This document shows positions 51,846 to 59,940 of a stretch of 64,000 nucleotides of DNA, one piece after another (positions within the stretch are counted from its first letter, which is position 1; each line of letters starts with the position of its first letter). Source of the DNA: Nocardioides conyzicola (GTDB lineage Bacteria > Actinomycetota > Actinomycetes > Propionibacteriales > Nocardioidaceae); assembly GCF_039543825.1 (NCBI RefSeq), contig NZ_BAABKM010000002.1, positions 186,001 through 250,000 of the forward strand, read 5' to 3'. Both the position numbers and the translations under genes were made by a program. Below the pieces are notes generated by a model that did not search any database, was not told the DNA's origin, and saw only the letters and a list, made by a program, of their open reading frames with translations.

Positions 51846-54111
51846 CGGCCAGCGCCACCCGCAGCTCGGCGCCCGCGTCCGGCCGCGCCCCGGGGCGGCC
51901 GCTGCGCAGCTCCACCCGTGAGAGGGTCCCGGTGAACGCGAACGGCGGGCGGTAGTCGGCGCCCACCGCGATCCCGCGGTCCCGGCCGACGAGCAGGCCG
52001 GCACCCGACGAGCCCAGGTTGGGGAAGAAGACCAGCCCGGGGAGCGGCGCGGACGCGACGTCGACGCCGTCCACGGCCAGCTCCAGCCGCGGCTCGCGGC
52101 CGGGCACGTAGCGCACGCTCAGCACGTGCTCCCCCGCCGGCACCGGCACGGGTGCGGCGAGCCGGGTGGTGCGGTCGAGCATGGCGACGGTGGCGACCAG
52201 ACGACCGTCGAGCAGGTACGTCGCCCAGCCACCGTGCCGGTCACCGACCGCCGTGATGATCCCCTCGGCGCCGCCCTCCGGCACCACGACGGACGCCGTC
52301 AGCTCGAAGCCCCCCATCAGCGAGGGCAGCTGGCTCTCCTGGACCGGTCCGCCGCCCGGCGCGTAGCGACCGACCGTCGGCGGCGGGAACTCGCCCGGGT
52401 GCATGTGCGCCATCGAGCCCGGGAACTCGAAGAGCGGCAGCACCTGGTTGCGCCCGGCCTCGGCCCACCACAGCTCCTCCAGCCGGCGGACCCGACCGGG
52501 CTGCTCGTCGGCGAGGTCGCGCGACTCCGAGAAGTCCTCGGCGAGGTGGAAGAGCGACCACCGGTCGGTGTCGTGGTCGTGGCTGCCGACGAGGTGCGCG
52601 CGCTCGTCGAACTGGTTGGCCACATGGTCGGTGACCGCCATCCAGCCGTCGTGGTAGATCGCCCGGGAGCCGAACATCTCGAAGTACTGCAGCCGCCGGT
52701 GCTCCTCGGCGTCCGCCGCCGCGAAGCTCGGCAGCAGGGAGGTCCCCTCGACGGGCTGCTGGGTCACCCCGTCGACGGTCTCGGGCGACACGATCCCGGC
52801 CGCGTCGAGGACCGTGGCGTAGAGGTCGACGGCGTGCACGAACTGCGGGCGTACGCCGCCGCGGCCGGCCAGCCGGTCACCCCAGCGCACGACGAGCGGG
52901 GTCCGGACGCCGCCGAGCCAGGCGTACCGCTTCCACAGCCGCAGCGGGGCGTTGCCCGCCCACGCCCAGCCGTAGGGGTAGTGGTTGTAGGCGTCCGGAC
53001 CGCCGATCTCGTCGATGCGCGCGATCGACTCGGACACGTCCTCGGCCATGCCGAGCCAGCCGGCGGCCTCGTTGAGCGTGCCCGTCGTCCCGCCCTCGGC
53101 GCTCGCACCGTTGTCGGACATCAGCATCACGATCGTGTCCTCGGCGATGCCGAGCTCCTCGAGGTAGGAGAACAGGCGCCCGAGGTGGTGGTCGGTGTGC
53201 GTGACGAACCCCGCGAAGACCTCCATGTAGCGGGCGAACAGCCGCCGCTGGTCCGCCGGCAGGGTCTCCCAGTCCGGGATCCACGGCGGCCGCTCGGGCA
53301 GCACGGTGTCGGCCGGGATGATCCCCTCGGCGACCTGCCGGTCGAAGGCCCGCTGCCGCCAGGCCTCCCAGCCGTCGTCGAACTGGCCGGCGTACGGCGC
53401 CACCCATTCCTCGGTCACCTGGTGCGGGGCGTGCGCCGCACCCGGCGCGACGTAGAGGAAGAACGGCTTGCGCGACTCCGCCTGCTGCTGGTCCTGGACC
53501 ATCCGGATCGCCTGGTCCACCAGGTCCTCGGTGAGGTGATAGCCCTCCTCCGGCGTGTACGGCGGGTCGATGTGGGTGTTGTCGCGGACCAGCTCCGGCG
53601 CCCACTGGCTGGTCTCCGCCCCGAGGAAGCCGTAGTAGCGCTCGAACCCCTGCCCGAGCGGCCAACGGTCGAAGGGGCCGGAGGCGGAGTACTCGTTCTT
53701 GGGCGCCAGGTGCCACTTGCCGACGGCGAGGGTGTTGTAGCCGTGGTCGCGCAGCACCCGCGCCAGGGTGGCGGCCGACCTCGGGATCCGGCCCGTGTAG
53801 CCCGGGAAGCCGAGCGCCGCCTCCTGGGTGACGCCCATCCCGACGGCGTGGTGGTTGCGCCCGGTGAGCAGGGCCGCCCGGGTCGCGGAGCAGACCGACG
53901 TGACGTGGAAGCGGTTGTAGCGCAGGCCCTCGGCCGCGAGCCGGTCGATGTGGGGGGTCGCGATGCCCGACCCGAAGCACCCGAGCTGGGCGAAGCCGAT
54001 GTCGTCGAGGACGACCATCAGCACGTGCGGGGCGTCGGCGCCGGGCCTCGGGTACGGCACGAAGCGCGGCTCGGAGGTCTCGACACGGCTGGTGATCCGC
54101 TGGGTCTGCAT
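51838..54111 (-). CDS. Formylglycine-dependent arylsulfatase
   Basis: The 757-residue type I sulfatase has metal-binding MVVLDDIGFAQLGCFG near 32-47 and the sulfatase signature at Cys74-Ser-Ala-Thr-Arg78 (TSVCSATRAALLTGRNHH). The GKWHL motif is at about 130-134, the second metal site is in MLMSDNGASAEGG, and a C-terminal beta-domain (about 560-757) is present. Cys74 should be converted to formylglycine. The usual signature is C-x-P-x-R, so Pro is replaced by Ala here. Sulfate-ester hydrolysis is expected; substrate unknown. No signal peptide is visible, so it is probably cytoplasmic. Confidence 0.9.
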   Translation of the reverse strand: MQTQRITSRVETSEPRFVPYPRPGADAPHVLMVVLDDIGFAQLGCFGSGIATPHIDRLAAEGLRYNRFHVTSVCSATRAALLTGRNHHAVGMGVTQEAALGFPGYTGRIPRSAATLARVLRDHGYNTLAVGKWHLAPKNEYSASGPFDRWPLGQGFERYYGFLGAETSQWAPELVRDNTHIDPPYTPEEGYHLTEDLVDQAIRMVQDQQQAESRKPFFLYVAPGAAHAPHQVTEEWVAPYAGQFDDGWEAWRQRAFDRQVAEGIIPADTVLPERPPWIPDWETLPADQRRLFARYMEVFAGFVTHTDHHLGRLFSYLEELGIAEDTIVMLMSDNGASAEGGTTGTLNEAAGWLGMAEDVSESIARIDEIGGPDAYNHYPYGWAWAGNAPLRLWKRYAWLGGVRTPLVVRWGDRLAGRGGVRPQFVHAVDLYATVLDAAGIVSPETVDGVTQQPVEGTSLLPSFAAADAEEHRRLQYFEMFGSRAIYHDGWMAVTDHVANQFDERAHLVGSHDHDTDRWSLFHLAEDFSESRDLADEQPGRVRRLEELWWAEAGRNQVLPLFEFPGSMAHMHPGEFPPPTVGRYAPGGGPVQESQLPSLMGGFELTASVVVPEGGAEGIITAVGDRHGGWATYLLDGRLVATVAMLDRTTRLAAPVPVPAGEHVLSVRYVPGREPRLELAVDGVDVASAPLPGLVFFPNLGSSGAGLLVGRDRGIAVGADYRPPFAFTGTLSRVELRSGRPGARPDAGAELRVALAGD

Positions 54112-54122
54112 GCCGGCGATTC

Positions 54123-54138
54123 TGTCACTCAACTGACA
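54123..54138. promoter_or_regulatory. Candidate operator in divergent sulfatase/decarboxylase promoter region
   Basis: TGTCA (54123-54127) and TGACA (54134-54138) form an inverted repeat with a 6-base spacer, 12 bp upstream of the sulfatase start and 36 bp upstream of the ADC-like gene. TetR proteins commonly bind such 16-bp palindromes. Confidence 0.4.
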
Positions 54139-54174
54139 CTTTCGTCTGCCCGTCCGGTGCGGCAGGATGCCTCC

Positions 54175-54825
54175 ATGACCCAGACCGCGTGGATCACCTC
54201 GTCCGGACCCGATGGCGAGGTCGCCTACCCGGCGGCGCCGTGGCAGATGGTCGGGCAGCTCTGGCTCTCGATCTTCCGGCTGCGGGAGGGCGTCGACGAG
54301 CTCCGCCCCGCCGGGACGTACGGCGCGGCCTTCGTCTCCTACGAGCCCGGCAGCCCGCTGACCTACTCCGAGCTCCTCGTCGCGCGCCTGGTCCCGACCG
54401 AGCAGCACGGTCGGTGCGTGTCGATCACCGACATCTGGGTCGACTCCCCCGCCTCGGTCGCCGGTGGCCGCGAGCTGTGGGCGATCCCGAAGGGGCTCTG
54501 CGACTTCGACCTCGAGACCAGCCACCGCGGGCCGCTGTCGTCGACCACCTGGTCGGCGTCGCTCGCGCGGAAGCCGATCGCGACCGCCACGTTCACCGAC
54601 GTCAGCCGGGCCATCCCGCGGGTCCCCTTCAAGGGCACCACCTGGCAGCCCGGCATCGACGACACCGCAGGCGAGGAGCGCACCGCGGTCCTCCAGGGCT
54701 CGGCCAAGGCGTTCCCGGCCCGCGGCCACTGGGACTTCGCCCCGGACGGGCCGCTCGGCTGGATGCGCGGTGCCCGCCAGCTCGCGTCCTTCCGCCAGGC
54801 CGACTTCCGGATGTCCTTCGGCTGA
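54175..54825 (+). CDS. Acetoacetate-decarboxylase-family protein
   Basis: The 216-residue product matches the ADC fold: YSELLVARL with the active-site Glu66, then GGRELWAIPKGLCDFDL with Lys106 at the Schiff-base position. In acetoacetate decarboxylase two Lys are adjacent and the second lowers the pKa of the first; here the second is Gly107. Decarboxylase activity is thus uncertain; other family members act as aldolase-dehydratases. It is divergent from the sulfatase and shares its promoter gap. The start is ATG at 54175. Confidence 0.75.
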   Translation: MTQTAWITSSGPDGEVAYPAAPWQMVGQLWLSIFRLREGVDELRPAGTYGAAFVSYEPGSPLTYSELLVARLVPTEQHGRCVSITDIWVDSPASVAGGRELWAIPKGLCDFDLETSHRGPLSSTTWSASLARKPIATATFTDVSRAIPRVPFKGTTWQPGIDDTAGEERTAVLQGSAKAFPARGHWDFAPDGPLGWMRGARQLASFRQADFRMSFG

Positions 54826-54827
54826 GC

Positions 54828-55244
54828 GTGGCACGGCGCATCGAGCCCGACGCGGCCGTCGTACGCCGGATCGGTGCGATCGCCGCCCGCCTTCCCGAGG
54901 TCGTCGAGGAGGATGCCTGGACCGGCGTGCGCTGGCGCGTCCGGACCGCGACCTTCGCCCACGTGATGGTCGCCCAGCCCGGCTACGAGTCGGCGTACCG
55001 CGACATCACCGGCGACGACGCGATCCGCACCGTCCTCACGTTCCGCGCGGCCGGCGACGAGCTGCTCGCCCTCACCCACGCCGGGCTGCCGTTCTACAAG
55101 CCGCCGTGGTCGCCCACGATCATCGGGATGGTCCTCGGCGACGACACCGACTGGACCGAGGTCGCCGAGCTGGTCACCGAGTCCTACCGGTTCCAGGCCC
55201 CGCAGCGGCTGGTCAGGCTCCTGGACGCACCGTCAGGTCGCTGA
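54828..55244 (+). CDS. MmcQ/YjbR family protein
   Basis: The 138-residue protein has the MmcQ/YjbR fold with VRRIGAIAARLPEVVEEDAW, VRTATFAHVM and a C-terminal EVAELVTESYRFQAPQRLV. The family has a double-wing DNA-binding-like fold and mostly unknown roles. It begins at GTG 54828, 2 bp after the previous stop, so is co-transcribed with the ADC-like gene. Its last 32 bases overlap the convergent SDR gene. Confidence 0.82.
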   Translation: MARRIEPDAAVVRRIGAIAARLPEVVEEDAWTGVRWRVRTATFAHVMVAQPGYESAYRDITGDDAIRTVLTFRAAGDELLALTHAGLPFYKPPWSPTIIGMVLGDDTDWTEVAELVTESYRFQAPQRLVRLLDAPSGR

Positions 55245-55887
55245 TCGTCGCGTCCCGCGGCAGGTCGAGCACGTGCAGGATCGCGTCGACCACGGTCTCG
55301 GGACGGATCCAGGCGGCGGCGTCGTACGCCTTGCCCTCCTGCTGGTGCACCTTCTCCTGCATCGGCGTCGCCGTGCGACCGGGGTAGACCGTCGTGACGC
55401 GTACGCCGGCGGCGGCCTCCTCGCCGCGCAGGGAGTCCGCGAGGGCGCGCAGGCCGTGCTTGGAGGCGGCGTACGCCGACCACTGGGGGTGAGCGGTGAG
55501 ACCGGCGCCGGAGTTGACGAAGACGACGGTGCCGCGCGCCCGACGCAGACCGGGCAGGGCGACCCGGGTCAGCGCCGCAGGAGCCACCAGGTTGACCTGG
55601 AGCTGACTGGCCCAGGCGTCGGCGCTCAGCTCGGAGACCGGGCCGAGCTCGACCACGCCGGCGGCGTGCACGACCGAGTCCAGCGACTCCGGCAGCTGCA
55701 GTGACTCGACCGACTCCGGCCACGCCAGGTCGGCGACCAGCACCTCGGCGCCCGACAGGTCGGCTGCCATCTCCTCGGCGCGCTCGGCCGAACGAGCGAG
55801 CACGGTGACCTCCTCGCCGCGCTCGAGCAGCCGGTGCGCCAGCACCGCGCCGATGCCGGAGCCCGCGCCCGTGACGAGATGCGTCAC
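55213..55887 (-). CDS. Short-chain dehydrogenase/reductase
   Basis: This 224-residue SDR has TGAGSGIG (6-13) for NAD(P) binding, VHAAGVVE in place of NNAG, catalytic Ser in VFVNSGAG and the YAASK catalytic pair (Tyr/Lys). Substrate and cofactor preference are unknown; an Arg at ARSAERA after strand 2 would favour NADP. GTG/ATG start at 55887 overlaps the stop of the upstream dehydrogenase by 4 bases. The 3' end overlaps the MmcQ-like gene on the other strand. Confidence 0.9.
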   Translation of the reverse strand: MTHLVTGAGSGIGAVLAHRLLERGEEVTVLARSAERAEEMAADLSGAEVLVADLAWPESVESLQLPESLDSVVHAAGVVELGPVSELSADAWASQLQVNLVAPAALTRVALPGLRRARGTVVFVNSGAGLTAHPQWSAYAASKHGLRALADSLRGEEAAAGVRVTTVYPGRTATPMQEKVHQQEGKAYDAAAWIRPETVVDAILHVLDLPRDATISDLTVRPGA

Positions 55888-56852
55888 AGCGTGAAGACGA
55901 TCTTGCCGAACTGCTCGCCATCCAGCATCGCGGCGAATCCCTCGCGCGCCTCGGTCATCGGCAGGGTCCGGTCGATCAGCGGCCGGGCACCGGTGGCGTC
56001 GAGCATCGACACCAGGGCCGCGAGCTCGTCGCGCGTGCCCATCGTTGAGCCGATCACGCTGAGCTGCAGGAAGAAGATCCGGGTCAGCTCGGCGTCGTCG
56101 AGGTTCGGCCCCGACGTCGTACCGGACGTGATGATCCGGCCGCCCGGACGCAGGGCCCGGATCGAGTGCGACCAGGTCGCACGGCCGACCGTCTCGATGA
56201 CGGCGTCGACCTTGACCGGCAGCCGGGCGCCGGACTCGAACGCCTCGTGCGCGCCCAGCTCGAGCGCCCGCGCCCGCTTGCCCTCGTCGCGGCTCGTGAC
56301 CAGGACCCGCAGGCCCGCGGCCCGGCCGAGCACGATCGCGGCGGTCGCGACCCCGCCACCCGCTCCCTGGATCAGCACGGTCTCACCGGCGCGCAGGGCA
56401 CCGCGGGTGAAGAGCATCCGGTACGCCGTCAGCCAGGCCGTCGGCAGGCAGGCCGCCTCGGCGAACGACAGCGACGGGGGCTTCGGCACGACGTTGCGCC
56501 GGGGTACGGCGACCCTGGCCGCGAGCGTGCCCTGGTAGCGCTCGGACAGCAGGGACCGCTTCGGGTCGAAGGTCTCGTCGCCGGTCCAGGAGGGGTCGCT
56601 GATCACGGCGTGCACGACGACCTCGTTGCCGTCCTCGTCGAGACCGGCGGCGTCGCAGCCGAGAATCATCGGCAGCGCCTCCTCGCGCAGCCCGACGCCG
56701 CGCAGCGAGAAGAGGTCGTGGTGGTTGAGCGACGCGGCCTTGACCGTCACCGTCGTCCACCCGTCGGGGACCTCGGGATCGGGGCGCTCCCCCACCTGGA
56801 GGGCGGAGAGCGGGTCTTCCTGGGAGAAGCGGTCGGCGTAGACGGCGAACAT
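55884..56852 (-). CDS. Zinc-type (MDR) alcohol dehydrogenase/quinone oxidoreductase-like protein
   Basis: The 322-residue medium-chain dehydrogenase has a GroES-like N-domain (KAASLNHHDLFSLRG, GCDAAGLDEDGNEV) and a nucleotide-binding GAGGGVATAAIVLGRA near 164-179. There is no catalytic Cys triad with structural zinc Cys4 loop, so it is closer to quinone-oxidoreductase or zinc-free members. The substrate is unknown. It is the first gene of a two-gene operon with the SDR. Confidence 0.87.
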   Translation of the reverse strand: MFAVYADRFSQEDPLSALQVGERPDPEVPDGWTTVTVKAASLNHHDLFSLRGVGLREEALPMILGCDAAGLDEDGNEVVVHAVISDPSWTGDETFDPKRSLLSERYQGTLAARVAVPRRNVVPKPPSLSFAEAACLPTAWLTAYRMLFTRGALRAGETVLIQGAGGGVATAAIVLGRAAGLRVLVTSRDEGKRARALELGAHEAFESGARLPVKVDAVIETVGRATWSHSIRALRPGGRIITSGTTSGPNLDDAELTRIFFLQLSVIGSTMGTRDELAALVSMLDATGARPLIDRTLPMTEAREGFAAMLDGEQFGKIVFTL

Positions 56853-56873
56853 GTCCTCGAACGTACCGGGGGC

Positions 56874-58052
56874 CTATCGCCGCGCGACACCGTCTCGTCG
56901 TGCGGCATCCGCCACAGCGGCCGACACGGCGGGACCGACGCGCGGGTCGAACGGCGACGGGATCACGTACGCCTCGGACAGCTGGTCGCCGACCAGGCCG
57001 GCGATGGCCTCCGCGGCGGCGAGCTTCATGCCCTCGGTGATCGACGTCGCGTGCGCGTCGAACGCACCGCGGAAGATGCCCGGGAAGGCCAGCACGTTGT
57101 TGATCTGGTTGGGGAAGTCCGACCGGCCGGTCGCGACGACCCGGGCGTGCCGGTGCGCGACCTCGGGGTGCACCTCCGGGTGCGGGTTGGCCATCGCGAA
57201 GATGATCGCGTCGGGCGCCATCCGCGCGACGTCCTCCTCCGGCACGGTGCCGCCGGAGACGCCGAGGTAGACGTCGGCCCCGTCGAGCGCCTCGGCGAGC
57301 GTCCCGGTGCGTCCGGTCTTGTCGGCCGTCATCTCGGCGAGCTCCCGCTTCACCGGCGTCAGGTCGTGGCGGCCCGAGTGCACGATGCCCTTGCGGTCGG
57401 TGACCGCCAGGTCGGTGATGCCGGCCTCGAGCAGGATCTTGGCGATCGCGACGCCGGCGGCACCGGCGCCGGAGATGACCACCCGGGTCGACTCCGGGCT
57501 GCGGCCGGTGAGCGTCAGGGCGTTCGTGAGCGCCGCGAGCGCGACGACGGCGGTGCCGTGCTGGTCGTCGTGGAAGACGGGGATGTCGAGCAGCGCCTTG
57601 AGCCGGTCCTCGATCTCGAAGCAGCGCGGCGCGGAGATGTCCTCGAGGTTGATGCCGCCGAAGCTCGGCGCCAGCCGGACGACGGTCTCGATGATCTCCT
57701 CGACATCCGTGGTCGCCAGGCAGATCGGGACGGCGTCCACGTTGCCGAACTGCTTGAACAGCACGGCCTTGCCCTCCATCACCGGCATCGCGGCGGCAGG
57801 CCCGATGTCGCCCAGGCCCAGCACCGCGGTGCCGTCGGAGACGACGGCCACGACGTTGGGCACCCAGGTGTAGTGCTGGGTCATCGACGGGTCCTCGGCG
57901 ATCGCCTCGCACACCCGGGCCACGCCCGGCGTGTAGGCGAGCGAGAGGTCGTCCGCGCCGGCGAGCGCGACGGTCGACCGGACCTCCATCTTCCCGCCCA
58001 CGTGCAGGTCGAAGACCGGGTCGCCGGCAAACGGATGTGGTGCTTCAGCCAT
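56874..58052 (-). CDS. NAD(P)-dependent malic enzyme
   Basis: The 392-residue short bacterial malic enzyme has YTPGVARVCEAI near residue 38 and the catalytic region GKAVLFKQFGNVDAVPI. The metal-binding motif is in GGINLEDISAPRCFEIE and the nucleotide site is VVISGAGAAGVAIA. It converts malate to pyruvate plus CO2, linking the TCA cycle with pyruvate and NAD(P)H supply. Length matches MaeA-like monomers without a phosphotransacetylase tail. It begins at ATG 58052. Confidence 0.95.
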   Translation of the reverse strand: MAEAPHPFAGDPVFDLHVGGKMEVRSTVALAGADDLSLAYTPGVARVCEAIAEDPSMTQHYTWVPNVVAVVSDGTAVLGLGDIGPAAAMPVMEGKAVLFKQFGNVDAVPICLATTDVEEIIETVVRLAPSFGGINLEDISAPRCFEIEDRLKALLDIPVFHDDQHGTAVVALAALTNALTLTGRSPESTRVVISGAGAAGVAIAKILLEAGITDLAVTDRKGIVHSGRHDLTPVKRELAEMTADKTGRTGTLAEALDGADVYLGVSGGTVPEEDVARMAPDAIIFAMANPHPEVHPEVAHRHARVVATGRSDFPNQINNVLAFPGIFRGAFDAHATSITEGMKLAAAEAIAGLVGDQLSEAYVIPSPFDPRVGPAVSAAVADAARRDGVARR

Positions 58053-58177
58053 GACAGCTCTGACTTTCCAGAAGGGTGAACGTACGACGGGGAGGGGCCC
58101 GGCTCGACACGCAGGGGTGGTGCGCGGAACTCGTCAGGCCTCGGGGGATCTTCCCCGCGAATCAGTCTGGCACACGG

Positions 58178-58492
58178 TCACAGCCGTCGCGGGCGGGGCC
58201 AGACTCTCGCCACGGTGACGGCGATCACGTCCGTCGCGGCCACCGGGCCGCGGTGCCGCGAGTCGACCCCCTCGGCGGGGTTGTCGCTGAGCAGCCACCA
58301 GGCCGGCGACCCGTCCCGCGTCGTACGCCGCTCGGCGGCGCGCTTCACCGCGAGCGTGCCGTCGGGGAAGCGCGCGACCACGACGTCGCCCTCGCGGGCG
58401 ACGCGCCGGTAGGAGACCAGGAGCCGGTCGCCTGCGCGCAGCGCCGGGGTCATCGATCGCCCACTGACCATCGCGAATCCCCACCTCGACAT
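58178..58492 (-). CDS. sodX: Nickel-SOD maturation signal peptidase (SodX-like, S26)
   Basis: This 104-residue S26-type protease has catalytic Ser13 in SGRSMTPALRAGD and Lys50 in LAVKRAAERR, the Ser-Lys dyad. There is no membrane segment, unlike ordinary signal peptidases, and the gene is divergent from sodN. It is expected to remove the SodN propeptide before His15, exposing the nickel hook. The start at ATG 58492 leaves 60 bp to sodN, which must contain both promoters. Confidence 0.9.
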   Translation of the reverse strand: MSRWGFAMVSGRSMTPALRAGDRLLVSYRRVAREGDVVVARFPDGTLAVKRAAERRTTRDGSPAWWLLSDNPAEGVDSRHRGPVAATDVIAVTVARVWPRPRRL

Positions 58493-58552
58493 GCGGGTAG
58501 TGTCCCAGTGAAAGACTTCAGACAACCGAAGAGAAGATGAGAGAGGACCCGC

Positions 58553-58954
58553 ATGTTCGCGAAGCTGTTCGCCCCCACCCTCGAGGTCTCCGCCCACTGC
58601 GACCTTCCCTGCGGCGTCTACGACCCCGCCCAGGCGCGCATCGAGGCCGAGTCCATCAAGGCGATCATCGCCAAGGTCGCCGACAACGACGACCCCGACT
58701 TCCGCACCCGGGCGATCCTGATCAAGGAGCAGCGCTCCGAGCTGGTCAAGCACCACCTGTGGGTGCTGTGGACCGACTACTTCAAGCCCCCGCACTTCGA
58801 GAAGTACCCGCAGCTGCACACCCTGGTCAACGAGGCCACCAAGCTCGCCGGCGCCTCCGGCACCAAGGGTGAGCTCGACGCCGGCAAGGCCGACGAGCTG
58901 CTCGCGAAGATCGACGAGATCGCCGAGATCTTCTGGGAGACGAAGAAGGCTTGA
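58553..58954 (+). CDS. sodN: Nickel superoxide dismutase
   Basis: The 133-residue precursor has a 14-residue propeptide ending EVSA, followed by H15-C16-D-L-P-C20-G-V-Y, the nickel hook in which His1, Cys2 and Cys6 of the mature protein bind nickel. The rest is a four-helix bundle. It destroys superoxide in the cytoplasm. Mature length (119) equals known NiSODs. The gene has its own ribosome site (GAGAGAGGA) and ends inside a strong hairpin. Nickel-dependent control by a Nur-type repressor is expected from Streptomyces but no site is claimed. Confidence 0.97.
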   Translation: MFAKLFAPTLEVSAHCDLPCGVYDPAQARIEAESIKAIIAKVADNDDPDFRTRAILIKEQRSELVKHHLWVLWTDYFKPPHFEKYPQLHTLVNEATKLAGASGTKGELDAGKADELLAKIDEIAEIFWETKKA

Positions 58955-58979
58955 GCTCCGCTCAAGCCTTCTTCGTCTC
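58937..58979 (+). terminator. sodN terminator overlapping the end of the coding region
   Basis: A perfect 20-bp stem pairs 58937-58956 with 58960-58979 (loop TCC). The 5' arm includes the last codons of sodN and its stop. No T-tract follows. Confidence 0.75.
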
Positions 58980-59406
58980 AAGCACGCCTGAGCTTGCGAA
59001 GGCGTGACCGTCTGCGCTCACGACGGACGGACGTCGAAGCAGGCTGGCTGTGAGCATCTTGCTCCCTTGGCTTGATGACAGACGCCCTCTCAGCCCACGT
59101 CGGGTTGAGGGGGCGTCTGTCATTCCTCTGTCCTCCAGCCTCCCAGCGCGGCGCTTACCGAGCGGGGCTGAGGGGAGCTCCGACGTCACGGTCCTCGCAC
59201 TACATGCGCCAGGAGGGCCACGTCCACGTTGCTGGGCGGGGCCGACCACTGGGGCGGCTACCTCCTCGAGCGCAGGTCTGATTGCGGAACCCATAGAGCC
59301 GGGTCTGGTCGATTCGGACGTTGCGAGCACCGCCGGATCCTGACCGCAGCCGTTCTTGACCCGAAATGGACGCAACAAGACAGCGGCCCGAAGCGTTGTC
59401 CAAAGC
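58980..59406. other. 427-bp intergenic region with one strong hairpin
   Basis: No convincing gene is present; readings of 60-100 codons lack ribosome sites and family features. A near-perfect inverted repeat lies at 59074-59124. Composition becomes less GC-biased toward the SigE-family gene. Confidence 0.5.
59074..59124. repeat. Long inverted repeat between sodN and the SigE-family gene
   Basis: Sequence 59077-59092 (starting GACAGACGCCC) pairs with 59106-59121 with one mismatch, extended by two to three further pairs on each side, loop of 13 bases. It could be a terminator read from either side. Confidence 0.6.
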
Positions 59407-59940
59407 ATGGAGCTGATGGTGGGAGCGGGATCGGTCGCGGAAGGCGCGCCCCACGACGCGTCGTCGTCGAGCGAATCCTTCGACGACTGGGTGCGGGCTC
59501 GTCAGGATGCTCTGCTGAGGTTCGCCACGCTCATCACCGCAGACAGCGACCTGGCGCGGGATCTCGTCCAAGACGCGCTCACCCGGATGTACGCGAGGTG
59601 GAGTCGAGTGAGCCGGCTCGAAGGGCCGGACGCCTACGCGCGGCGCATCATCGTTAACCAGAACGTGTCGCGATGGCGACGCGACAGGCGCGTGACCGTC
59701 GTCGATCCAGCGGAGATGGTGAGCACGCCCGTACCCGGCCACGAATCAACGATCTCGGACCGCGTGACAATTCTTGCTGCCCTGGCGAGATTGCCGCGCG
59801 ACCAGCGAGTCGCCGTGGTGCTCAGGTACTACGAAGACCTCAGCTACCAGGAGATCGCGACGCTGACCGGAGTCCGCGAGGGCACCGTCAGATCTCGCGT
59901 CTCGCGCGGGATCAGCTCGCTCGAGGGAGACTTCCGATGA
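59407..59940 (+). CDS. SigE-family ECF RNA polymerase sigma factor
   Basis: The 177-residue product, from ATG 59407, has region 2 at about 25-90 (QDALLRFATLITADSDLARDLVQDAL, with the ARDLVQDAL core) and region 4 at about 115-175 (LARLPRDQRVAVVLRYYEDLSYQEIA). The latter has the helix-turn-helix IATLTGVREGTVRSRVSRG. It belongs to the actinobacterial SigE-like ECF group with a downstream membrane partner, as here (ATGA overlap). Several starts are possible (TTG 59356, ATG 59416). Codon use is less GC3-biased than in the housekeeping genes nearby. Confidence 0.85.
   Translation: MELMVGAGSVAEGAPHDASSSSESFDDWVRARQDALLRFATLITADSDLARDLVQDALTRMYARWSRVSRLEGPDAYARRIIVNQNVSRWRRDRRVTVVDPAEMVSTPVPGHESTISDRVTILAALARLPRDQRVAVVLRYYEDLSYQEIATLTGVREGTVRSRVSRGISSLEGDFR

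Noticed and set aside
58493..58552. Nur or other nickel operator between sodX and sodN
   Set aside because: Only a weak CTTC...GAAG symmetry is visible; not enough to claim a site.
58980..59406. Possible small genes between sodN and the SigE-family gene
   Set aside because: Overlapping frames in several directions have low-complexity or antisense-like composition and no ribosome sites.
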